This document shows positions 1-5,841 of a DNA stretch of 5,841 nucleotides, in pieces (within the stretch, counting starts at the first letter, position 1; each line of letters opens with the position of its first letter). The translations under genes were made by a program, and so were the position numbers. The stretch spans positions 1 through 5,841 of the forward strand of contig CAMWMO010000126.1 in assembly GCA_947175305.1 (NCBI GenBank), written 5' to 3'. Source of the DNA: an uncultured Lachnospiraceae bacterium (GTDB lineage: Bacteria > Bacillota > Clostridia > Lachnospirales > Lachnospiraceae). The notes beneath the pieces were generated by a model. It searched no databases and had not been told where the DNA came from. It saw only the letters and a list, made by a program, of their open reading frames with translations.

Positions 1-1283
1 TAAACCTTTACGTCTTCCGCCTCTGCCGCCTGCTTAAGGACCTCCTCACTTCTTCCCCTCAGATCCTTTAGCAGAACATGCAGACCGGCGTTGCCGCCGC
101 TCACCGCAAAATCCTTCTCGAAAGCTTTTAACTCGCCGAGCAGAAGATCATGCTTCATCCGATATTCTTTTCGCATCTTATTCAGATACCGCTCAAAATA
201 CCCGTCACGAATAAATTCATTTAAAATCGTCTGATCGATCCGGGACACCGTAGAGGAAAAGAAGCTGCACTCCCTGCGGTATTTCTCTAAAAGCGAGTAG
301 GGCAGCACCATATAGCTGACCCGGATAGCCGGTGCGATCGCCTTGGAAAAAGTGCCGATATAGATCACATGTCCCAGCCTGTCAGAAGCCTGCAGGGAAG
401 GCAGCGGTTTCCCCTTATAGCGAAACTCACTGTCATAGTCATCCTCGATCAAATAACGTTCCTGCCCTTCCGCCGCCCATCGCAGAAGCTCCATCCTTCT
501 GCCGATCGGCATGGAAATCCCTGTGGGATACTGATGGGAGGGCATCACATAGGCAATCTGTGCATCGCTCTCTCTAAGCCTGTCTACCCGAATCCCCTTA
601 TCATCCATCGGTATCAGGGATATCGGATAGGCAAAGGAACGAAAGATCTTATAGGCTCTGATATAAGTGGGATTTTCCATCGCCACATGAACATGCCGCC
701 CCAGAATCTTTTCCAATAAAAGAAGCAGGAAATCATTCCCTGCTCCGACGATGATCTGTTCCGGCTCACAATTGACCCCGCGGGATCCGTGCAGATAACG
801 GCAGATCGTCCTGCGAAGCTCCAGATCTCCCTGTGGCTCTCCCAGCGCAAACATATGGCTTCTGGCGTCCACCAGGATATTTCTCGTGATCTTCTTCCAG
901 GTCGCATAGGGAAAATGGCTCATATCGATGGCAGTAGGGGAAAAATCGTACCGACAGCCCGATTCCCTCCTGGCAAGCGGCGGTTTTTCCTTCTCCCACC
1001 CTGCTTCCATTTCCATGTGATACAGCCCCTCCGTCGTACTGACAAAATATCCTCTCTTGGGCCGCGCCACCAGATATCCCTCCGCCACCAGCTGCCCATA
1101 GGCCATATCTACCGTGGTTCTGGATACTTGAAGATAATCCGAGAGGAACCTGGCAGAGGGAAGCCTTTCATCCTGCAAAAGATTCCCTTTCCTGATCTCC
1201 TCCCGGATATATTCGTAAATCTGCTCGTATAATGTTTTACCGCTTTTGGGATCCAATTGAATATGGATCGGTAATTCTCTCAT
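1..1283 (-). CDS. MocR-family regulator: GntR-type winged helix fused to a PLP aminotransferase-like domain (3' end cut by window edge)
   Basis: The frame is open from ATG at 1283 to the window edge and gives 427 residues. MocR proteins such as GabR are about 470-480 residues, so some 45-50 C-terminal residues are missing. Residues about 16-82 form a GntR winged helix, with the HTH core LPSARFLSDYLQVSRTTVD at 41-59. Residues from about 110 onward are a fold-type I aminotransferase domain. Visible cofactor-site features are SHQYPTG (249-255), EDDYDSEF with D281 and Y283 (pyridine nitrogen and phenol contacts), and SKAIAPAIR with the Schiff-base lysine K314. The D-to-K spacing of 33 is the same as I recall for GabR (D279, K312). 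By family, it should be a cytoplasmic DNA-binding regulator that senses PLP or an amino compound and often controls vitamin B6, GABA or amino-acid genes. The target cannot be told here because no divergent neighbour is visible. It starts 17 bases after the DUF2225 stop, with only a weak ribosome site (AGGCGG), which suggests co-transcription or translational coupling. It could instead be called PdxR-like; I am not sure. Confidence 0.93.
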   Translation of the reverse strand, partial: MRELPIHIQLDPKSGKTLYEQIYEYIREEIRKGNLLQDERLPSARFLSDYLQVSRTTVDMAYGQLVAEGYLVARPKRGYFVSTTEGLYHMEMEAGWEKEKPPLARRESGCRYDFSPTAIDMSHFPYATWKKITRNILVDARSHMFALGEPQGDLELRRTICRYLHGSRGVNCEPEQIIVGAGNDFLLLLLEKILGRHVHVAMENPTYIRAYKIFRSFAYPISLIPMDDKGIRVDRLRESDAQIAYVMPSHQYPTGISMPIGRRMELLRWAAEGQERYLIEDDYDSEFRYKGKPLPSLQASDRLGHVIYIGTFSKAIAPAIRVSYMVLPYSLLEKYRRECSFFSSTVSRIDQTILNEFIRDGYFERYLNKMRKEYRMKHDLLLGELKAFEKDFAVSGGNAGLHVLLKDLRGRSEEVLKQAAEAEDVKV

Positions 1284-1300
1284 CTACGTCCCAACCGCCT

Positions 1301-2167
1301 CTATTTTTTCGCTGCGGCATTCTTTTCCTTGATCTTCTTCACAATCATTTCCTTCACATCCCTCGCCTTATCCCTCATGCGGGGATTAACCGTCTTGGAA
1401 GTGACCAGATTCGCAATCAGACGGCTGGCCAGATCATACTGCTCGAAACGCATCGCCGTCACCGCGATCAGGAAATCCACCGTAGGCTCATCCATTCCGC
1501 ACATGGGAAAACTCTCTGCCTGCCTGGCCGCCAGAAATCCCTCCAGAGCATTCTTAAGGAATTCATCCTCTTCCTCCTGGCACTGCTTTTTCTGCGCCTC
1601 ATAGTCCGGCTGCTCCGGATCCAGATGCTCCGCCTTGCCTCGAAGTAGCCATGCCGTCTTCAGACAGATATAAGCCTTCTCGCTGGCCTTTGTCTGCTTC
1701 ACGATAGCGTTCGCAAGCGCCAGCTTGTAACGTTCCAGAGCCTCATCATAGGTATATATCTCTGAGGCCTCCTTCTGCGGCTTAAAGGTAGCCGAGATGG
1801 TTTTCTGAATATTCTTCGCCTGCGGAGATGTGAGATATTTAAAAAATCTGCTAAGCGCTGCATAACCGCAGGACGGACACATGATCACATCATATTTTAA
1901 CATATCGATCTGCTCGTAGCGCGGCCGCAGATCCAGATCGCTGCCCGCCAGCTTCGCCTTACCGATCTTTACGGTTCTCGCCTTAAACTCTCTGTCGCAA
2001 AGAGGACAGGTAAAGGATTTATCAAAGAGGAAATCCTGCTCCTGCACCGTATGGGTTTTCTGATCTCCCTTATCCCCTTCTTCCTCCTTCTTAGGCGCCT
2101 CATAAAGATCCATACTTTCCAGATTACTTAATCCAAACTGCTCTAACCCCGACAACAGTCCTGCCAT
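1301..2167 (-). CDS. DUF2225 family protein with two CxxC pairs (putative metal-binding, function unknown)
   Basis: This is a 288-residue protein. I chose the ATG at 2167 because GGGGAGG lies nine bases upstream. A longer reading from a TTG at 2185 would place the ribosome site inside the coding sequence. Residues 25-45 are highly charged and probably disordered. Then come FTCPLCDREF (Cys54, Cys57) and IMCPSCGYAA (Cys97, Cys100), two knuckles that could together hold one zinc ion. The region between them (R64-K91) and the helical, TPR-like C-terminal part (about 135-275, with a YDEALERYKLA-type repeat) fit the DUF2225 family as I recall it. The protein ends in a lysine-rich tail. No signal peptide or membrane segment is visible, so it should be cytoplasmic. 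It lies 98 bases after glnS and 17 bases before the MocR gene, in the same direction. The family has no firmly established role that I know of; RNA or protein binding would be a guess from the zinc knuckles and helical repeats. Confidence 0.9.
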   Translation of the reverse strand: MAGLLSGLEQFGLSNLESMDLYEAPKKEEEGDKGDQKTHTVQEQDFLFDKSFTCPLCDREFKARTVKIGKAKLAGSDLDLRPRYEQIDMLKYDVIMCPSCGYAALSRFFKYLTSPQAKNIQKTISATFKPQKEASEIYTYDEALERYKLALANAIVKQTKASEKAYICLKTAWLLRGKAEHLDPEQPDYEAQKKQCQEEEDEFLKNALEGFLAARQAESFPMCGMDEPTVDFLIAVTAMRFEQYDLASRLIANLVTSKTVNPRMRDKARDVKEMIVKKIKEKNAAAKK

Positions 2168-2252
2168 TTTTCTTATCCTCCCCAATCATATTTATTCGTC
2201 TATATTTACAATGCTGACTCGATTACGCGTCGCTTGTTTTTCTTTTGCGACT

Positions 2253-2258
2253 ATTATA
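2253..2258 (-). promoter_or_regulatory. Isolated TATAAT (-10-like) just after glnS
   Basis: A perfect TATAAT lies 8 bases after the glnS stop codon and about 85 bases before the DUF2225 start. No recognisable -35 box sits 16-18 bases upstream; that stretch is purine-rich glnS coding sequence. TTGCCG occurs upstream, but 22 bases away. It may be a weak internal promoter that lets the DUF2225-MocR pair be expressed apart from glnS, or a chance match in AT-rich intergenic DNA. A short GTCGC/GCGAC inverted repeat follows at about 2229-2252 without a T-tract, so I do not call a terminator in this gap. Confidence 0.25.
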
Positions 2259-2265
2259 TTCTACC

Positions 2266-3927
2266 CTAATTCTCCTTTTTCGGCAATACGTAGGAGCTTT
2301 TAAGGGATACAATTCTGTTAAAAACCAGACCCTCCGGCTTGGAATCCTTGCAATCCACGCAGAAAAACCCCTGCCGCACAAACTGAAAACTCTCATAAGC
2401 CTGCGCATCCTTCACCGACGGCTCGATCCGGCATTCCTTAAGCACTGTCAGGGAATTGGGATTCAGGTTCAGGCTGCCGTCCTCATTGTAGACGCCCTTC
2501 TCCTCATCGATGATATTCTCATAAAGCCTGATCTCTGCCTTCACGGATTCCGCAGCAGCTACCCAGTGGATGGTTCCCTTCACCTTGCGGCCGTCCGGAC
2601 TGTTGCCTCCCTTGGACGCCGGATCGTAGGTGCAGTGCACCACCGTCACATTCCCCGCATCATCCTTCTCAAAGCCCACACACTTCACGAAATAGGCTCC
2701 CATGAGACGAACCTCATTGCCCGGGAAAAGTCTGAAATATTTCTTCGGCGGCTCCTCCATGAAGTCCTCCCGCTCGATATAAAGCTCTCTGCCAAAAGGC
2801 ACTTCCCTGGAACCCAGAGTCTCATTCTCCGGATTGTTGACCACGGGCAGATATTCCGTCTCCCCCTCCGGATAATTGTCTATTACTAACTTAATCGGAT
2901 CGGTCACCGCCATGATCCGGGGCCGTTTCATTTTAAGATCTTCTCTGATACAGTATTCCAGCATGGAATACTCCGCCGAAGAATTTGCCTTGGAGACACC
3001 ACAGAGGTCCACGAAAAGACGGATCGACTCCGGTGTGAAGCCTCTCCTCCTGAGCGCGGCGATGGAAACCAGACGCGGATCATCCCAACCGTCCACAATG
3101 CCGTCCTCCACCAGCTTTTTGATATATCTCTTTCCAGTGACCACATTGGTCAAATACATCTTGGCAAACTCGATCTGCTTGGGCGGCCGCTCATATTCAA
3201 GCTCCGTCACCACCCAGTTATACAAAGGCCTGTGATCCTCGAACTCCAGCGTACAGATAGAGTGGGTGATTCCCTCAATGGCATCCTCTATGGGATGCGC
3301 ATAATCGTACATGGGATAAATGCACCACTTGTCTCCCGTATTCTGATGGGGCAGATGCGCCACACGATAAAGGATCGGATCGCGCATATTGATATTCGGA
3401 GAGGACATATCGATCTTCGCGCGCAGGGTCTTCTCCCCGTCAGCATATTTGCCCTCCTTCATCTCCTCGAACAGCCTCAGATTTTCTTCCACACTGCGGT
3501 CTCTGTTCGGATCGTCGCGTCCCGGCTCTGTCAGCGTTCCCCGATACTCACGCATCTGCTCCGCCGTCAGATCCGACACATAAGCCTTGCCCTTTTTGAT
3601 CAGCTTCAGCGCTCCCTCATACATCTGGTCGAAATAATCGGAGGCAAAAAACAGACGATCCTCAAAATCCGCTCCCAGCCACTTCACATCGGCCTTGATG
3701 GATTCCACGAACTCACTCTTCTCCTTAGTCGGATTGGTATCGTCAAAACGCATATTGAATTTGCCGCCATATTTCTCTGCCAGACCGGAATTTAAAAGAA
3801 TGCTCTTCGCATGACCGATATGCAGATAGCCGTTGGGTTCCGGTGGAAACCTGGTGTGCACAGTGTCATAGACACCCTCTGCCAGATCCTTATCTATGAT
3901 CTGTTCAATAAAATTTTTGGATTCCAC
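2266..3927 (-). CDS. glnS: Glutaminyl-tRNA synthetase (GlnRS), complete
   Basis: This is a 553-residue class I aminoacyl-tRNA synthetase, close to the E. coli GlnRS length of about 554. It joins glutamine to tRNA-Gln in the cytoplasm using ATP. The catalytic Rossmann domain begins with [15 protein letters not shown] (28-42, HIGH at 36-39). It is followed by RFDDTNP (60-66) and the GlnRS-type block [20 protein letters not shown] (204-223). GWDDPRL (280-286) and [12 protein letters not shown] (292-303) lie near the end of the catalytic part. From about residue 338 onward it matches the GlnRS beta-barrel anticodon-binding domains, including [13 protein letters not shown] and a C-terminal VFNRIVSLK. 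These features, above all the barrels, separate it from GluRS. The start is GTG at 3927, preceded by GAGGGAGGG with about eight bases of spacing. The KMSKS position reads VTGKR (263-267), where E. coli has VMSKR; the lysine and arginine are kept but Met-Ser is replaced by Thr-Gly. No T-box leader precedes the gene. A strong hairpin at 3955-3985 sits directly upstream. Confidence 0.98.
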   Translation of the reverse strand: MESKNFIEQIIDKDLAEGVYDTVHTRFPPEPNGYLHIGHAKSILLNSGLAEKYGGKFNMRFDDTNPTKEKSEFVESIKADVKWLGADFEDRLFFASDYFDQMYEGALKLIKKGKAYVSDLTAEQMREYRGTLTEPGRDDPNRDRSVEENLRLFEEMKEGKYADGEKTLRAKIDMSSPNINMRDPILYRVAHLPHQNTGDKWCIYPMYDYAHPIEDAIEGITHSICTLEFEDHRPLYNWVVTELEYERPPKQIEFAKMYLTNVVTGKRYIKKLVEDGIVDGWDDPRLVSIAALRRRGFTPESIRLFVDLCGVSKANSSAEYSMLEYCIREDLKMKRPRIMAVTDPIKLVIDNYPEGETEYLPVVNNPENETLGSREVPFGRELYIEREDFMEEPPKKYFRLFPGNEVRLMGAYFVKCVGFEKDDAGNVTVVHCTYDPASKGGNSPDGRKVKGTIHWVAAAESVKAEIRLYENIIDEEKGVYNEDGSLNLNPNSLTVLKECRIEPSVKDAQAYESFQFVRQGFFCVDCKDSKPEGLVFNRIVSLKSSYVLPKKEN

Positions 3928-3950
3928 GTTCCGTTCCCTCCCTCTGTCTC

Positions 3951-3985
3951 AAAAGGGCAAAACTCCACATCGTGGAATTCTGCCC
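3951..3985 (-). terminator. Strong stem-loop, likely terminator of the small gene, directly upstream of glnS
   Basis: A 14-bp stem pairs 3985-3972 (GGGCAGAATTCCAC on the minus strand) with 3968-3955, across a three-base GAT loop and with only two G-T wobbles. On the minus strand it is followed by TTTT. On the plus strand the same stem is followed by TATTTTTT, so it could stop RNA polymerase from both sides. It begins 26 bases after the stop of the 39-codon gene and ends only 27 bases before the glnS start, almost touching the glnS ribosome site. The minus-strand T-run is short, so it may leak. If so, part of glnS mRNA would arise by read-through of this structure. Confidence 0.6.
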
Positions 3986-3986
3986 T

Positions 3987-4015
3987 ATTTTTTAAACTCG
4001 ACTGATTAAGGTCAA
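3987..4015 (-). promoter_or_regulatory. Possible glnS promoter overlapping the small gene's stop codon
   Basis: TTGACC (4015-4010) matches the -35 consensus at 5 of 6 bases. It lies 17 bases from AAAAAT (3992-3987), a 4 of 6 match to the -10 box. A start site about 6-7 bases downstream would fall inside the 5' arm of the hairpin at 3955-3985. RNA made from here would then lack part of the stem, so the terminator would act only on RNA arriving from the small gene. The hexamers are real matches but the -10 is weak and may simply be the A-tract of the hairpin; activity is an inference. No better promoter fits between the hairpin and the glnS ribosome site. Confidence 0.35.
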
Positions 4016-4131
4016 TCTTCCTCATCCTCAACTGCCGCCGCAACGCCGGACACCACTGCCGACACCACGGAAATCACAACAGGAATGATCACTACCACAA
4101 CAAAACCACCCAATAACAATGTTAATCCCAT
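4012..4131 (-). CDS. Small 39-residue hydrophobic membrane protein with an acidic tail, not recognised
   Basis: ATG at 4131 follows AAGGAGG with nine bases of spacing, an excellent ribosome site, and the frame ends in TGA after 39 residues. Residues 1-34 have no charged residue and are dominated by Val, Ile, Leu, Gly and Ala (for example FVVVVIIPVVISVV at 10-23, with Pro17 mid-helix). Residues 35-39 are EDEED. There is not one Lys, Arg or His. One membrane-spanning helix is the natural reading, with the acidic end on one face of the membrane. A sigma-A-type promoter at 4190-4217 and a stem-loop terminator at 3951-3985 frame it, so it looks like an independent single-gene transcript. I do not recognise the family. 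It could be a regulatory micropeptide, a membrane-active toxin-like peptide (no partner antisense RNA is evident) or a lineage-specific small protein. A longer open frame on the same strand (4264-4028) is an out-of-frame shadow without such a ribosome site. Confidence 0.8.
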   Translation of the reverse strand: MGLTLLLGGFVVVVIIPVVISVVSAVVSGVAAAVEDEED

Positions 4132-4189
4132 GATCAAATTCCTCCTTGTCGCACTCTGTAATCGTCTCTACTAAAAACCATACAACATT

Positions 4190-4217
4190 ATTATACACTT
4201 TTTTTGTAAAACTGCAA
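4190..4217 (-). promoter_or_regulatory. Sigma-A-type promoter of the 39-residue protein gene
   Basis: TTGCAG (4217-4212) and a perfect TATAAT (4195-4190) are separated by 16 bases of A/T-rich spacer containing a run of A. Transcription should start near 4183, giving a leader of about 50 bases that ends in AAGGAGG. It is the clearest promoter in the window. No obvious operator palindrome overlaps it. Confidence 0.7.
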
Positions 4218-4241
4218 GACCCGGAATCCCCAAATCCGTGC

Positions 4242-4269
4242 GGAGAATGCCTCATTTCAGGCATTCTCC
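4242..4269 (-). terminator. Perfect 11-bp hairpin downstream of the propeller gene
   Basis: GGAGAATGCCT pairs perfectly with AGGCATTCTCC across a six-base loop (stem 4242-4252 with 4259-4269). It starts 49 bases after the propeller gene's stop and 25 bases before the next promoter's -35, where a transcript end is expected. No T-tract follows on the minus strand (GCACGGATTTGG follows), so it is not a classical intrinsic terminator. It may block 3' exonucleases, act with the adjoining hairpin at 4271-4336, or require a factor. Confidence 0.45.
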
Positions 4270-4270
4270 A

Positions 4271-4336
4271 GCGTGAAACTTAGATGTTCTTTGCGAAACA
4301 GCCTCTGCTGTGAGCAACTAGAACATCTTTTCACGC
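4271..4336 (-). repeat. Long nested imperfect hairpin spanning the stop codon of the propeller gene
   Basis: On the minus strand, GCGTGAAAAGATGTTCT (4336-4320) pairs with AGAACATCT (4290-4282) and TTTCACGC (4278-4271), with a three-base AAG bulge at 4281-4279. Inside it, TTGC pairs with GCAA (4317-4314 with 4294-4291) and ACAGC with GCTGT (4311-4307 with 4302-4298) around an AGAG loop. In total about 26 base pairs form with small internal loops, and the TAG stop (4320-4318) lies within the structure. It abuts the hairpin at 4242-4269. This is too much pairing to be casual; its function is not known to me. A role as a 3'-end RNA structure protecting or ending the propeller mRNA is the simplest idea. 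Confidence 0.55.
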
Positions 4337-5841
4337 GATTCCGTCCAATTCCAATAACTGCTGGCATCCAGTGCCTTCTCTGCCAGATCCACGATCTCCT
4401 CCATGGAATATAAGGGGGATGTATAGATCCTGCCTCCGTTGTGCAGATACAAGGTCTCGGATGCGGCATCATATGCCAGATAGCCGCGGATATGGGAACG
4501 TTTACTGTACATTTGTCCCTCCCGCAGGTCTATCTGGTAAACGTCGCTGCTTCCGCACAAAAGGCCAAAATCCGCTCCCTCTACCGCTTCATACCGGTTC
4601 ATCTTCTCGGAAAGCCCCTCATATTTGCCATGACCGCCGCAGAAATAGACATCCTCCTTGGTATCCCAGTTCACAAAGTAAATAAGCACTCTTCCGTCTT
4701 TATAGACCAGATAGAGATCATTGTCATCCTCATCAAAGAACATGGTTTCCAGATATTCCACATCCATACTCTCCTGCGGGGGATCCATATAAACGCCTTC
4801 TTCTCCCATCTGATAAAAGAGCAGACTGTCCGTCTCCTTCGAAGCCACCGCATAAAAAGGCCGTCCGCTGCATACAGCCGTGATACCATCCGCGAGGGTC
4901 TCTACATATAGTAGTTCCCCGTCCGCAAGCCGGTAGCTGTACAAAGTGTGGTAATCCCGCATCGAAAGCGCCCCATTATTTCGATCTATGCCCAGATACT
5001 CCAGACCTCCGTTTTCAAATGCCACGGTCCGCAGGACAGTCCCATCCACAGGATTTATGATATGATATGCATCCTTGGTGACGACCAGCAGCGACTCTGT
5101 CCCATCCCCATCGAAATCACCAAGGGTCATCGCCTCATAATAGGCTGTATCCTCATAAGTCCAGATCAGCTTTCTCTCTGTCGTATCAAACATCTCCACA
5201 CAGGTGTTACATTCGTCATCATACCTCGCCGCCGCCAGAAGCTTTCCGTCCGCGCTAATCTGCGCCTGTCTGTAGCTATCCTCTCCCTCGTAAAATACTT
5301 CCATTCCCTCGCCGCGCGCCGTCTGATACACCGTGATCCGATTGCTGCCATAGGGCAGAGTCACACAGTAGCCGTCTCCCATAGCAAAATCCTTCACATT
5401 GGAAGAAGTACAGTCGGAAAAAGTCACGCCCACCACATCCTCCAAGCGCTCCGTGTTCAGATAATGCCATGTCCCGTCTCTTGTAAACGCCATAAAATCA
5501 TCCGTATTCGTATAGGAACCGGTCTTAACGACCTCAGACCCGAAAGAAAAGGTATCGATCAGCGCCCCGTTCCTTCTGTCAAGCAGCATGGCTTCACTGT
5601 ACTTCTGACACAAAAGATAGCTGCTGCCCTCCTTTCGTGCAAAACCCACATCATAAAGCCAATTGCCAGATACCTCATAACTCCACAGCAATCCTTGACC
5701 AGACAAGTCAAATGCTTGCAGTCTGCCCAACATCCCGGCTGTGGTTACCGAGGAATCCGATTTTTCACTGTGGTTGCTGGTCACATAGAGCAGATCGGCG
5801 CCCTGCTGATAACTGCCATCCTCCAGACAAAGTTTCCCTAT
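4318..5841 (-). CDS. Beta-propeller (PQQ/WD40-like) protein, C-terminal 507 residues; N-terminus outside window
   Basis: The frame is open from the window edge (5841) to TAG at 4320-4318. A GTG at 5784 could be taken as a start, but the frame continues upstream with propeller-like sequence and no ribosome site precedes it, so I treat the gene as 5'-truncated. Repeated blade-like units appear throughout, each with an aromatic or hydrophobic strand and a turn of the type D..tG.l.W: FDLSGQGLLWSYEV, LDRRNGALIDTF, FDTTERKLIWTYED, INPVDGTVLRTV, RLADGELLYVETL and YKDGRVLIYFVNW. One loop, DFDGDGTE (visible residues 242-249), is an FG-GAP/integrin-type calcium-binding motif. The end, SMEEIVDLAEKAL plus a short tail (about 479-507), is a helix rather than a blade. 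Such proteins usually bind proteins or ligands as a scaffold; some are exported, others carry an N-terminal effector, kinase or TIR-like domain. The missing N-terminus would decide, so I assign no specific function. It lies upstream of, and appears separate from, the small-protein gene. Confidence 0.85.
   Translation of the reverse strand: MGKLCLEDGSYQQGADLLYVTSNHSEKSDSSVTTAGMLGRLQAFDLSGQGLLWSYEVSGNWLYDVGFARKEGSSYLLCQKYSEAMLLDRRNGALIDTFSFGSEVVKTGSYTNTDDFMAFTRDGTWHYLNTERLEDVVGVTFSDCTSSNVKDFAMGDGYCVTLPYGSNRITVYQTARGEGMEVFYEGEDSYRQAQISADGKLLAAARYDDECNTCVEMFDTTERKLIWTYEDTAYYEAMTLGDFDGDGTESLLVVTKDAYHIINPVDGTVLRTVAFENGGLEYLGIDRNNGALSMRDYHTLYSYRLADGELLYVETLADGITAVCSGRPFYAVASKETDSLLFYQMGEEGVYMDPPQESMDVEYLETMFFDEDDNDLYLVYKDGRVLIYFVNWDTKEDVYFCGGHGKYEGLSEKMNRYEAVEGADFGLLCGSSDVYQIDLREGQMYSKRSHIRGYLAYDAASETLYLHNGGRIYTSPLYSMEEIVDLAEKALDASSYWNWTESREKMF

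Noticed and set aside
789..1648. Two consecutive plus-strand open frames (789-1232 and 1232-1648)
   Set aside because: They are opposite the MocR and DUF2225 coding regions, whose motifs are unambiguous. The 1-base overlap mimics translational coupling but is accidental.
2168..2185. TTG start for DUF2225 at 2185
   Set aside because: This would put the GGGGAGG ribosome site inside the coding sequence; the ATG at 2167 has correct spacing.
3232..3795. Plus-strand open frame of 187 codons
   Set aside because: It lies wholly antisense to the well-supported glnS and has no ribosome site or recognisable protein features.
3955..3985. Terminator for a plus-strand gene
   Set aside because: The plus-strand T-tract is good, but no plus-strand gene ends here; at most it limits antisense transcription into the small gene.
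4080..4120. GGGTGG resembling part of a T-box motif upstream of glnS
   Set aside because: Only six bases match, the conserved ACCGCG part is absent, no specifier stem is visible, and the sequence is coding for the small protein.
4028..4264. Minus-strand frame of 78 codons overlapping the small-protein gene
   Set aside because: It starts upstream of the promoter at 4190-4217, lacks a ribosome site and has the composition of an out-of-frame reading. The 39-codon frame has an ideal ribosome site.
4441..4911. Plus-strand open frame of 156 codons
   Set aside because: It is antisense to the propeller gene; the minus-strand frame has convincing repeat structure and this one does not.

Overview
The window looks like part of a chromosome from a Gram-positive Clostridia-type bacterium, most likely Lachnospiraceae. 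This rests on the character of the proteins (a bacterial-type glutaminyl-tRNA synthetase, a DUF2225 protein and a MocR-type regulator), on strong AGGAGG-like ribosome binding sites and on mid-range GC. No rRNA or marker gene is present, so the lineage is an inference. Every gene I can support lies on the minus strand, so transcription runs from right to left. The plus-strand open frames all look like antisense shadows.

Right to left: (i) 5841-4318 holds the C-terminal 507 residues of a large beta-propeller protein with PQQ/WD40-like blades and one FG-GAP-like calcium loop. Its N-terminus lies outside the window. (ii) 4336-4242 carries two back-to-back hairpins, the first spanning that gene's stop codon. 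(iii) 4217-4190 is a good sigma-A-type promoter leading into a 39-codon gene (4131-4012) with a textbook Shine-Dalgarno. It encodes a tiny, wholly hydrophobic protein with a five-residue acidic tail and no basic residue. (iv) 3985-3951 is a strong stem-loop in the gap before the next gene, with T-rich sequence on both sides. It probably terminates the small gene and may shape expression of the synthetase. (v) 3927-2266 encodes a full-length glutaminyl-tRNA synthetase (glnS) with a GTG start. (vi) 2167-1301 encodes a DUF2225 protein with two CxxC pairs. (vii) 1283-1 encodes a GntR/aminotransferase fusion regulator of the MocR family, cut by the window edge. It begins 17 bases after the DUF2225 stop.

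The last three genes may be read as one glnS - DUF2225 - mocR unit: the gaps are 98 and 17 bases and neither holds a clear terminator. The DUF2225 and MocR genes are almost certainly co-transcribed. The propeller gene and the small membrane-protein gene appear to be separate transcription units. I see no mobile element, CRISPR array, tRNA or rRNA. The most under-described items are the 39-residue membrane protein with its own promoter and terminator, the nested hairpin pair at 4242-4336, and the compact terminator/promoter arrangement between the small gene and glnS.
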